Shown: positions 54,336 to 64,000 of the stretch, piece by piece
How the letters are laid out: each line of letters starts with the position of its first letter
How positions within the stretch are numbered: the stretch's first letter is position 1
Assembly (NCBI RefSeq): GCF_902459465.1
Contig: NC_047062.1
Span: 25,599,866-25,663,865, forward strand
DNA: 64,000 nucleotides
Source of the DNA: Asterias rubens
Lineage: Eukaryota; Echinodermata; Asteroidea; Forcipulatida; Asteriidae
Direction: 5' to 3'
The notes under the pieces: generated by a model
What the model was told of the DNA's origin: nothing
What the model saw: only the letters and a program-made list of their open reading frames with translations
The model's database searches: none
Position numbers and translations under genes: made by a program

Positions 54336-56355
54336 GTGCTAGCGCAAACTTCACTTGATTATAGTCCAACCATGAGTTTAAAATCATACTTATTGTTTTG
54401 TATTTTTCTGTTTACTGTTCTTTATTTGCTTTGAACTACTAGTTTGTTTGTCTAGAGACAAAGTTTTGACAGTTTTGTCTAAACTTTGAAGCCTAGAAAG
54501 GGGTAAGTGTGACAGTGGTATGCAATTCTTAAGTGCAACTTCAACCCTTTTTGTAAATTAACTAATGAAATAAATTGTCCAACACAATTTGTTTGATGGT
54601 TTGAGAACACAATTAAACGGTGTTTGGTGTTTTTGTTTAAGGTTGTCGGGCTTACAACTGAGGGCAATTTGTGTATGCTATAGTAATTGTATTCGAAGAA
54701 TTAACTTCCATCATCGTACCATCCCTTTCTCAATAAACGAAGTGTTGTTTTGTTTTTTTTCACACAAAAAACATGATAACTACAAAAAACTGACAACTTT
54801 AATTCCGAGACGTATAAAGCTATAATGATGACGTCATGATATTGCAACTTTCCGCACGCTAAACATTTTCAAAATGTCAACTGTCATTAAAATCGTAGGC
54901 AGAAAACACCCTGTATTAAAAAGAAAACATTTACCACTAACGACAATAATAGAAATGTCATGTTTACTTGCATGCGTGGAAACGTTTAACAGATTGGTTA
55001 CTTATTAATTTAATCACTTAATAATAATAATATGCATGTTTAACCGTTTAAACTGATCAAATATTTTACATGTTTTTTTCTTTCTCGTGTGATATCAAGG
55101 CCGACTCGTTTGACATACGCCCTCAAGCGACGACGACCCGGCTTCAATTTCACAGAAAGTTAACAATAAATTTACAAATATAGAAGATTAATATAGCAAT
55201 ACTTGAGGGAAGAATAATACACAGGCAGATATAACACTTTTTGGCTCACACATAAAAAACAACAAATCTGCTTTATATCATAAAACAGTTTTTTTTTTTT
55301 TTTATAATATAATGTTTCCATTATACCATAAATAGATGCACAAAAATATATAACATACTTTAAACGATGGTGTTTACCAGGAAGACAATGATGGTGAACA
55401 AAGCGTGTACAAAGGCATACTTGATAGAAAGCTAAGCACTAGGTAATCGAGGATTCCCCTGACTGCAATTTTTAGTCAAATCATGACGGGAGGTTTCACC
55501 CTTTTTGTTGCTGAAGCAATTTCCTGACTATCAGCTGATTCCCATTGAAAAAGTCACAGATAAGAAATAAAGATTTTCAGCAAGCGAGGGTTGCCCGAGT
55601 CAATTCTAACATACTTCCAACATGAGAAGAACAACTTAGTCTTGCTGTCCAGGCGTTGGAGGTTCAGCCAACCACAATCAAATTGCGCCTTCAATGTCTA
55701 TCTTGTGCAAACAAACTGGTTTGAACTGAATCGGGCGACCACAGCGGGAAGAACAAGCGCATGCGCTGATTTATACAACATCAATAATAATAATAATATC
55801 TATGATAAGTTTATAATACCTCTTTTTTTAAGTTTAAAATATTATGTGCGTACTGTTTCTCAATTCGGTATACGTGTAGTATATTCCGCTTATCCAGTTA
55901 AATATTGGTCCATGTCCGAGTTACTGGTATACTGACGCCTTGTCTCGCACAATGTATGCGTAGGATACGAACAATCAACGCGGTGTTTAAGTATTGAGCA
56001 GGCAGCATCTTAAAGGCAGCATGTTTCTCTGTCAGGGTGCGATGCGAGTGCAACTTGTGAAGGTCTGTTCTTTTTCTGAAGCAGCCGATTTATCAAAAAC
56101 TAAATATTCGTAAGAGGAACGATGTATACAGCATTGTCTTTCTCATCGCTGGATCAAACGAAAAGTTCCTAAAGCAGAGTTGGTTGATCAGACGGTAGTT
56201 GTGGTAGGCTCTCTCTGCGTTATTCATGAAACGAAAACAAGAGAAGGTGTATTATTAAAAATATTCACAAGAGGAAAGAAAAACTTCAATGTTTCAATTT
56301 AACGCGGAAGTGTGCTTGAAAAGACGAAAAATGGCGCGGTCCATTTTGAAGCATT
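54336..56355. other. Intergenic, no gene recognised
   Basis: Short frames only; T-run at 55290-55303. Nothing assigned. Confidence 0.4.
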
Positions 56356-56490
56356 TAGGCCGTGTTCGATATACCGACTTCGGCTACAGCTACGTCTAGA
56401 TCAACGCGTCTGCCAGTGTTGAAGAATATGCAGACGTGTGCAATGTAGCCGTATCCGTTAACCGAAGTCGCTGTTTCGGACACGGCCTAA
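56356..56490. mobile_element. Foldback family K
   Basis: TAGGCCGTGTTCGATATACC / GCTGTTTCGGACACGGCCTA ends with GACTTCGG-TA / TAACCGAAGTC inside. About 135 bp. Confidence 0.75.
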
Positions 56491-56745
56491 GCTATTTGAA
56501 AAACCAAAAAGACGCGAATAGTTGATAGACGAGCAGTAATTTTATACCGACTACAAGAAATCAACGCAAAGCAGTCTTTGGCAAGCATTTCATATTTTGG
56601 CAATCCCTTACGGGTTTCAAATATGTTTAGGTAAGTAAACAATCATATATATTTGCTTACATTAATGTGCTAGAGAGCAATATTAGCCGCTTGCTTAATT
56701 TGCTAACTAATGCAATTGAGCCCTTCCTCAACGATAGTGTGAGTT

Positions 56746-57140
56746 TGAAGGCACTGGACACCTTTGGTAATTGTCAAAGACCAGTCTTCTCATTTTGTGT
56801 TTCCCAATGTTAGTTTGAATGAATGAATGAACCTGTGAAAATTTGAACTCAATTGATATCGAAGTTGCGAGATAATAATGGAATAAAGAAACACCCTTGT
56901 TGCTCAAGTTGTATGCTCATTTAGTTGCTTGAATTCGACACCTCAGCTAAGGTCTCCAATTCAATTCAAACATTTAAGTGAGAAAATACTTCTTTCTAAA
57001 AAAAACTATGCTACATCAGAGGGAGCCGTTCCTCGCAATATTTTATACTGTCATCAGCTCCCCATTGCTCGTTACCAAGTCAGTTTTTATGCTAACAATT
57101 ATTTTGAGTAGTTACCGATAGTGTCCAGTTCCTTTAACAA
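56746..57140. mobile_element. MITE family A, copy 20
   Basis: AAGGCACTGGACACCTTTGG left end, ACCGATAGTGTCCAGTTCCTTTAA right end. It ends 65 bp from a thrombospondin exon. Confidence 0.9.
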
Positions 57141-57204
57141 AACGAAAAAATAGATACAATTCAAGGCAGTTGGCACCGAGACTTCTGAATAAAAAGTGAC
57201 TTAC

Positions 57205-57349
57205 ATTGTCGATGCATTTATATTCCAGATCAGAGAAGAACACCATCTCTTGTGAGAAGCAGAACAGACCAATTCGGCCACCCTGTAATGTCATGTCGTA
57301 GAGGGCGCCCGAATCAGCCAACACCTTGCTGCCTTCGTGCATTGTCACT
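57205..57349 (-). CDS. Thrombospondin exon, end of C-terminal domain
   Basis: 145 nt, phase 2 to 0, CCAACAG to [24 protein letters not shown] and [20 protein letters not shown]. The final exon is missing from the model. Confidence 0.92.
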
Positions 57350-60300
57350 CTGTTGGATAAAGGAAACACAAACCAAAATAAGTTGCTTGGAACATAATAT
57401 TGAGAAACTACAAAAATGGCTTTCGAAGATTGCATGGTGTAAAGATAGAATAGCAGGTAAAATGGCCTTCTTTCGTCATGAAGCGGACGGAAACATTATT
57501 TTGGAAACGGCGCTGCTAAAGGGTCCCAAGCGTCCTATTCTAATTAATATAGGACTCCTATAATGTTGGAGCGTTTGGCGTCGCGGCGTTACATACATTC
57601 CAAAAAGTATGAATGACACGTAACACGTGGCAAGGTTGAATGTTCATGGTAAATGGTATATTATAATTTCAATGTTGTCATAGTTATGACTCAAGCAGTG
57701 ATGGTTTCGTAACTTCACCTTATGTACCCAGTTTTGGGTATGTGTGTTAAAGTCCATCTGTAAGCTGTGAAATCTTTCCATCCAATCTTGTTATCGTCGC
57801 TCCAGATGAGCTTTACCTGAAACCCAACAAAAAATGCAATCATTTATAAAGTATCTACGAGTCAAAAACAAACCACCTTCCTAATGTTATATATTTTAGT
57901 TTGTTTGTATGAAACATCGCCTAACATTTAATGGACGGGCGGTCTAGGCTGTCAACCCAAATCAACTGTCACCACCCAGGAAAAAATTCCCGTTGGATCC
58001 CATTGATATTTTGAATGGGATTCAATGGGATCCCATTGTTTCAATGGGATTCAATGGGATTCCCTGTCAATCCCATTGGATCCCGATGAATATGTCCCAA
58101 ATTCCACCCCAATCCCATTGAATCCCATTAATCCCATTCAAATTGTCAATGGGATCCCATTAAATCCCAATGATTTTTTTCAATGGGAATTTTTTCCTGG
58201 GCAGGGGCATGCTGCCACATACTCATGGGGCTAAAACAAGGTTACCCCCTTCACAGATGTAGGTGTATGTATCATCCACTAGGAGCCTGGCTGATACAGC
58301 GGAATGCAATACCCTCCCAACTTTTCACGAATACATTATTGTATGTGCCTTGCTTTAGGGCACAACATGACTTGGATTCGAACCCTCATTCTGACAGCTC
58401 TACATGCTTGGGTCCGGTGAACTAGCCTATTCTTTGAAAGAAAAGCAACGTCACCCTGATTAACACTTTAGAAGTATCCTATTCCCGTCTAAATGAAGCA
58501 ACACGATCTAAGATTGTTCCCGCATAGAATGTTATTATTAATTGCGAAGGGGGAAATCATGCCAAGCCTATCTGATCCCACAGGAACCAAGCAAACCTTG
58601 GATTAGTGGTACTTGGTGTGTTATCTACTCGCAACATACTCCCATTACGTGGGGGAATTGCACGACTACCCCTGACCGTTGTAAGGGGTATAGTATGAAT
58701 CCACCCAGCATGTGACCCACGATCGACCCCGCAGCACCCACACCCAGTTAATGTGTCATACAATACAACGGAAGATGATATCATAATTAATTCAAATTTT
58801 AGAATGCGGAAATGGGCTTCATGGGTGTTTATCAATGTTAATATGCGGTGTGACACAATAGTTTAGGGATGCAGTTCTTAATTTATACGGAATTGGAGCT
58901 ACCCTGGATGTAGTTTGTCGTTGGTGGGTGGAAGGGGGGGGGGGGGTAAGCGGATACAACGGTATGGTTTAATGTTTCTGTACGTCAATGGTTTTAAGGT
59001 TGATAACTTTCCACAGGACCAAACTAATGCAGGCAGTAATATATACATGTTTCTAATAATAAATTTGAGCCAGGGAGATACAAATACACTTTTGGGATAT
59101 ACTGCAGGGAGCTCACTAAGAAGCAAAGCTTACAGATAAGCTCGTTGAGGCCAAACCAAAACACCCATGTGTACTTTAGATATTGCTAAACCTAATTGAA
59201 ACAATTGTCTTCTTATTTATGTTAAATTTCCAACTTGTAATAACAAGCGTGCATTCAAAAGGGGACCACCGCGAATTCCCTCACGCCCTCTGTTTGTTTT
59301 TTAACACATTTGTTTTTCAGTCCAGAAAATGGCAGATCGTATGTTCCGCCGGGTGTAATCTCCAGAAGTAAAATTATGCTGTTTTTTGTAAACACTATAC
59401 TCATTAATTACAAAACACCCTTAAAAGTGTTTAAATGCAGGCACAAACAGAAAATCTTTTTTGAGATTTTTAGATAATGCAACTTGAACCTTTAAGGTTG
59501 TACTTTTACATTTTGATCATAAATTGTTGTAGCTGCAAAAAACATTTCGACGAAATAATATTTCATTGTTATTCATTTTCTATTATAATTCCTGAATTTC
59601 TTTTTATATATATTTACCTGATCTCCTGTGTCTCCCGTGTGCCACAGAGCATTTCTTAAATATTCTCCTGGACCCGTCGTTGAATTGATCAACTGTGAGG
59701 AGATAAAACCAAAGTACGAAATTCAAGATTAAACAACATAATGAATTTAGTATAAGAAGATAGCAGGAAGACAATGTGCAACACTATTCGTGGGTAACAA
59801 CTTTTGAAAACGCAAAGACTAGCAAAGTACGATGTGTTCTTTTTACTTAATAGGTATCCGATGTTAAAATAGTCATGTAGGCTTTTATGGTATATTTCTC
59901 AAAGAGAGCAAAAGACAAAACAAAGATAAAAAATAAAGGTTGCCTTTAAAAACTGTCCTGGGGTCGATTTCACATAGAGTAAAGACTAGTCTTATCTTGA
60001 GTTAGGACGAGTTACTCTTCCTAACTTAGGACTATAGCCATACGTTTTTGATATCTCCTAGGACTAGTCCTAAGTTAGCACTAGCCCTAACTCTTTGAAA
60101 AATCCACCCCTGTGCTACATATCCTTTAGACTGATCCCATGTCTTTATCCGCAAGAATACAGACAGGTACTTGCTTTTTAAAATCAGTGATTTCATTGGA
60201 TACAATCATTTCATTGGATAAACGTGCAGTGAGATAAGCTTTCCATTGGTCTAAGGTGACATTTTGCAGCTGCACCTTCTCAATGTAAAATTAACTTACT

Positions 60301-63300
60301 CTCTAAATGTATTAGAGTGAAAACACCACTCTTTACATTTCGAGTTGTCCCTCATATGGCTATTCAAAAAGAGTGGCGGTTATTTCACTCTTTTAGAGGG
60401 GTTTCACTCCAGGACAGAGTGATAATCACTCAAAAAAGTGCGAACTTCAATCTAAAAGAGTGGAAGACCACTCGAAAAAGAATTGTCCCTCATAATGGCT
60501 CTTCAAAGAGCCTGTTTTACTCTTTTGCATTTAGAGAGTAGGTGACAGGTGATTATGGATGGGGATTGAGGGCTTAAGGGCCCCTCTCTGGCGTAATTCA
60601 CGAGCCTCGAAGTGTGACGTCAGATTTCCAGGCTACATATTTTGTAATTTTGGGATTGTTGAATGTGATGCGTGTCTTTTCGTATCCATATCAGGAACTG
60701 ATATTCTAAAACCTTAAGCTGATTAAGACGTTTAAAGCGTTCCAAATTGTTACAGAATAAAATCACCTTCAATAATAATCCACACAACCGTGTCCGTATA
60801 GCGTGTGAGAGCAATTTAGATCTTTTCCTGGCTACGAAGTTTGGGGCGAGCCACAATCTACGCATCCGAAACTCCCCCCCCCCTGCGGTTTTCCTGTACG
60901 TGGCCCCTCAACCCCGTGGGTTGCTTTAAGAGGGGAAATGGCCATTAACCAATGCCAACCGAACATCCTTTTACAAACCGCCTCACCTGTTTCCCCAATA
61001 GGACTTGACGTCTGTCAAACGAGGTTTGCTTAAGAGAAACTGACAGTAAGGCGAGTGGTTTTCTTTCTCTTTCTTCAAAAAGTTATGACCGGTAGTGGCC
61101 TATTTTGGGATTTGTTGAAGTTTACAGTGACGTTTATGTATCGAACACACCTACATGTAATTAATCATTTTGAGTCTGGCAGTGAATTTGACTTTCAAAG
61201 ACAAATCTCCGGTAGGTTTAGAAAAGACCTACAGGAAATACCCTATACCTACCTACGCTCGTATTTCAAGATGTTTTGAGTTTATTAGATAATTAGATTT
61301 GACGTTTCGGATGGCGTGAATATCATTCAAGCCAAACGTCAAATAATTTATTTGGAGGCAAAGTATTGTATTCCATGTCATTCTTGCGGGTGTAAAACAT
61401 CAACTTTGAGGTAGAGTGTTGGCTGTAGGATACAGCCCCCTTTTCGGGATCCCAACAAGTCGATGGCGTACTCAAGTTATCTTCATACTAGTACGAACAT
61501 GCCACGTGGCTCTCCTCGGCATTTTCAACAGACTTCGATATTTTATGCGTCTCCAAAATCAGAGCACAGATCGAAACGTCGAGTTTAAAACCAACGGTTC
61601 TTTTGAGAACCACATCAACTCATTCAGAAGAAGTCATTACATGGTGTTACCGTAAACCTTTCCACCATGCAAAGTTTCACATCCTACTTAGACTTCCACA
61701 TTGTATCGTTTTTTTTTACCTTGAGTTGGAGACCGGCTGTAGCCTCTGATATGGTCGGCAACGGTGCCCAGTACTTCTGCGTAACCTGTTTCCACATGAC
61801 TGCGTAGAATCGGTGATTTGACTGGTACCCAAAGACGAAGCCAGCGTAATCGTCATCTCGCTCTGTGTTGACGTAGAACGTACCGCTGAACTGAACCGCT
61901 TGGAATTCATCATAGCCTGAAAACGGATACCAGTTATTATAAATTTTTAAAACAATTGATAAACATTAAAAAAATATTTCAAGACACCCCCCCCCCAAAA
62001 AAAAAAACGAAGAAAAAAAACTAGGGTGAAACGCTCCTATGATGGAATTTTATGGTAATATAACAAGGACAATTTGATCAGATATTATTGGTGTTACCAT
62101 AAGAAAATAACAATAATAAAATAATAATTTTTGTTTGCAAATTCGTCACATAAAAAGGTAAAAGTCACTTTTGGTAAGGTTTATGAGAATTATATACAAC
62201 ACCGGAGAGCTGAAGGTGGAAATTGAAATTTATATTTAAACCGTCTAGATTGTAAAATTGCGGGATAACATGCACCAGGCAAGGAGTTACAGTACTCAGA
62301 AGAGATGCAGTACGTGGAATAAAGCTGTAGAGCCGCTTTTTGTTCTACATTTCACTAAAGCGAGCTTAGATGGTTGAGAAGAAGCCGAAAGCTAGGATTC
62401 ACGCGCAAACACCCGGATAGAGGAACCAGGTTGGATACATGAACTGTAGAAAACATAGTTAACTCCAAGACATGGTATCTCAGACTTTATTTGGGAACTT
62501 TCTAAAAAGGTTGAAACTTTAAAAACACAAAAAGTTTAATACTTAATGGCGGGTATATAGCACTCAACTCCTTGCACACGTTTTGAACAAATATTATAAC
62601 ATACCTATAGCAAGACCAGGATCACTGTTAATGGTCTGTACCATCTCTTGACCTCTATTCCTGACGATCCAATGTGGGTCAATCTGTGCTGACCCTTCAG
62701 GGTCAAGTTTGATCAGCTGGAAGTGCGACAAGTCCGTCCGTTGGATATTGGAGTTCTCTGGGCATGCGTCGTTCATGTCGGATACACCGTCACCATCGAA
62801 GTCAAACTCGCAGGAGTCACCACGTCCGTTTTCTTTGTTAGTGAAAAATGATAGATAGAGAAATTGTAAATAATATGGAGAAACAATACCGGGGCCAATT
62901 TCACAAAGAGTTAAATATTATTTGAACTGTGTATTGCCCAATTAGCAGAAGGTGTGATGTTACAATATAAATCACTATGGTGATAATGACAACTAATCTT
63001 AATGTGAATTCTTGTGCTAAGTGAAATCCACCAAGCCGTCGATTTCACCAAACTCTTCCTAACTTAGGATTAATCTTAGGACTTAGGAAGAGTCAAGTTC
63101 CGTAACCATAGACGTTAGGACGCATTGAACACATCCCAAGTTAGGACAATCCGAGCGATTCGTGAAATCGGCTGCTGGTAACTTTAAAGTTTTCATTAAA
63201 TAACGATCGTCAATAATGGCGTCACCTTCACCGATAATTTATGTTGTTTAGTACAAAGTTTTGCATAACGTTTTAACAACATGTGGTGCAATTTTGTTTA

Positions 63301-64000
63301 AGGTCATATTATGAACTTTATCAGCACCAGATTTCCAATTATAATTAACCAAAAGGTTTACTTTGCACCATTCACGTGTACATTTTCCAGTTTTTTCCAG
63401 ACACCCGCCCGAGGCAGACGTCAAAACACCTAGACCACTGGTACTACCCGGTGACGAGATGACTGTCCAATACCTCCCTCCATCATGCAATAGTTCCATC
63501 ATTCAAAACTATTGAAAACAACTAGTTTCTCTCAATAAAACATTCAATCATTTATCTAATCCACTAGAAAATATCCCTCTGCTTGTGATGAATATCTTTT
63601 TAAATCTTGACACAAATTGAATTAATCAGAGCAGGGCATCCGGCTGTCGACCCAGTTATCATTTCAGAGGTTTGAGTTTCAAAGTTGGAGAGATTAGAAT
63701 ATGTTTGTGGGGTTTTGTGGCGCCCTTTCCTCCTTACCATTAGTGTCATTCTGACTGGGTTGGGTACCAGGCTAGATGTCTGTTTAATACCTTCATGTGA
63801 TGAATTTGGCTTTTTAGGTCTTGACACAAATTGAAATAATCAAAGCAATGCTTCCGGCTGTCGACCCAGTTATCATTTCAAAGATTTGAGTTTCAAGGTT
63901 GGAAAGATTAGAATATGTTTGTGGTGTTTTGTGGCGCCCTTTTCCCCTTACCATTGGTGTCATTCTGACTGGGGTTGGATACCAACGGACAATTGTCCTC
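57205..64000 (-). CDS. Thrombospondin family protein, 3' part (type-3 repeats and C-terminal domain)
   Basis: Minus-strand exons 64000-63952 (partial), 62832-62605, 61916-61720, 59692-59618, 57816-57719 and 57349-57205 join in phase for about 264 residues. Order: type-3 calcium repeats ([33 protein letters not shown]), then the L-lectin-like C-terminal domain ([101 protein letters not shown]). It is an extracellular calcium-binding matrix glycoprotein. Subtype (A, or B with COMP) cannot be decided because the N-terminal part is off the window. The short terminal exon after CIDN was not found. Confidence 0.92.
57719..57816 (-). CDS. Thrombospondin exon
   Basis: 98 nt, phase 0 to 2, GTTTCAG to [26 protein letters not shown] and [10 protein letters not shown]. 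Confidence 0.92.
57972..58204. mobile_element. Foldback family L (AATGGGATCCCATT-rich)
   Basis: CCCAGGAAAAAATTCCC / GGGAATTTTTTCCTGGG ends. Interior made of many AATGGGATTCAATGGGATCC blocks in both orientations. Confidence 0.85.
58290..58440 (-). mobile_element. tRNA-derived SINE, minus strand
   Basis: On the minus strand TAGTTCACCGGACCCAAGC (box A) and GGGTTCGAATCC (box B) at tRNA-like spacing, but the cloverleaf is not convincing. Confidence 0.5.
58441..59617. other. Thrombospondin intron
   Basis: G-run at 58937-58947. No additional exon found. Confidence 0.4.
59618..59692 (-). CDS. Thrombospondin exon (short)
   Basis: 75 nt, phase 0 to 0, CCTCACAG to [29 protein letters not shown] gives a potential glycosylation site. 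Confidence 0.9.
59951..60115. mobile_element. Foldback family E, copy 3
   Basis: GGGGTCGATTTCACATAGAG left end, CTTTGAAAAATCCACCCC right end. TCTTGAGTTAGGACGAGTTA and CCTAGGACTAGTCCTAAGTT inside. Confidence 0.8.
60298..60540. mobile_element. Foldback family M
   Basis: TACTCTCTAAATG / CATTTAGAGAGTA ends. Repeated AAAAGAGTG and CACTCTTTT motifs in both orientations fill the interior. Confidence 0.75.
60541..61554. other. Thrombospondin intron, nothing coding recognised
   Basis: Moderately GC-rich from 60840 to 61030. No exon or complete repeat assigned. Confidence 0.4.
61555..61690 (+). repeat. Family F repeat, copy 4
   Basis: GATCGAAACGTCGAGTTTAA, AACGGTTCTTTTGAGAACCA, CATGGTGTTACCGTAAACC and CCACCATGCAAAGTTTCACA. 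Stem-loop intact with TTTT/TTTG loop change. Confidence 0.7.
61720..61916 (-). CDS. Thrombospondin exon, start of C-terminal domain core
   Basis: 197 nt, phase 1 to 0, TTTTCAG to [24 protein letters not shown] and [20 protein letters not shown]. Confidence 0.93.
61917..62604. other. Thrombospondin intron
   Basis: C-run at 61986-61995. Nothing else assigned. Confidence 0.4.
62605..62832 (-). CDS. Thrombospondin exon with RGDS
   Basis: 228 nt, phase 1 to 1, AACAAAG to [26 protein letters not shown] closes the type-3 repeats. [20 protein letters not shown] and [20 protein letters not shown] open the C-terminal domain. Confidence 0.93.
63033..63178. mobile_element. Foldback family E, copy 4
   Basis: AGCCGTCGATTTCACCAAAC / TTCGTGAAATCGGCTGCT ends with TCCTAACTTAGGATTAATCT and CCCAAGTTAGGAC inside. 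A related fragment starts at 62891. Confidence 0.8.
63179..63605. other. Thrombospondin intron
   Basis: No exon recognised. A minus-strand frame at 63502-63248 has no known domain. Confidence 0.4.
63606..63819 (-). pseudogene. Tandem duplicate of the type-3 repeat exon border (pseudo-exon)
   Basis: About 214 bp that repeat the block starting at 63820, including intron text GGCTGTCGACCCAGTTATCA and the exon end at 63738-63771. The pseudo-exon keeps its GTAAGG donor but has lost one C relative to the real exon, shifting the frame, and diverges upstream. Confidence 0.75.
63952..64000 (-). CDS. Thrombospondin type-3 repeat exon (partial, window edge)
   Basis: [16 protein letters not shown] then G before GTAAGG (phase 1), joining the RGDS exon in the exact type-3 spacing. 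Confidence 0.85.

Noticed and set aside
53000..57204. Attempt to place the terminal thrombospondin exon
   Set aside because: Several AG-led short frames were examined but none gave a convincing acidic C-terminus in phase 0.

Overview
The window is animal nuclear DNA, probably from an echinoderm and most likely a sea star. The evidence is intron-split genes with GT-AG junctions (LDL-receptor YWTD proteins, a rhodopsin-class GPCR, a THNSL2-type threonine-synthase-like enzyme, a thrombospondin), an AT-rich background and many short foldback transposons. The family with ends TTAAAGGCAGTGGACAC is one I associate with echinoderm genomes; that is memory, not a search. Gene models below were built by eye from ORFs, splice consensus and codon phase.

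Layout. (1) 1-14.6 kb, minus strand: five exons of a secreted or membrane YWTD beta-propeller protein. Its signal-peptide exon is at 14.5 kb and it runs off the left edge. Its fourth intron holds a full-length DIRS-type tyrosine-recombinase retrotransposon (1832-7757) with inverted termini and an internal complementary region, inserted inside an older short transposon. (2) 14.6-18.9 kb: intergenic, with two opposed minisatellites. (3) 18.9-29.0 kb, plus strand: a divergent paralogue with a signal peptide, two YWTD exons, a transmembrane exon and two phase-matched alternative last exons for different cytoplasmic tails. (4) 29-34.7 kb: repeats. (5) 34.7-47.5 kb, minus strand: a complete 8-exon THNSL2-like gene (475 codons). 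Its large sixth intron holds an intact two-exon GPCR gene on the opposite strand (39264-41066). (6) 47.5-57.2 kb: gene-poor, repeat-rich. (7) 57.2-64 kb, minus strand: the 3' part of a thrombospondin, covering the last type-3 repeats with an RGDS site and the C-terminal L-lectin-like domain.

Most non-coding sequence is transposon-derived. About twenty copies of one TTAA-type MITE are present, with several other foldback families, L2/CR1-like and RTE-like LINE tails, tRNA-derived SINEs and minisatellites. Points that stand out are the paired alternative tail exons, the apparently intact DIRS element, the nested GPCR, histone-type 3' stem-loops embedded in repeats, and a foldback element carrying a coding-like segment.
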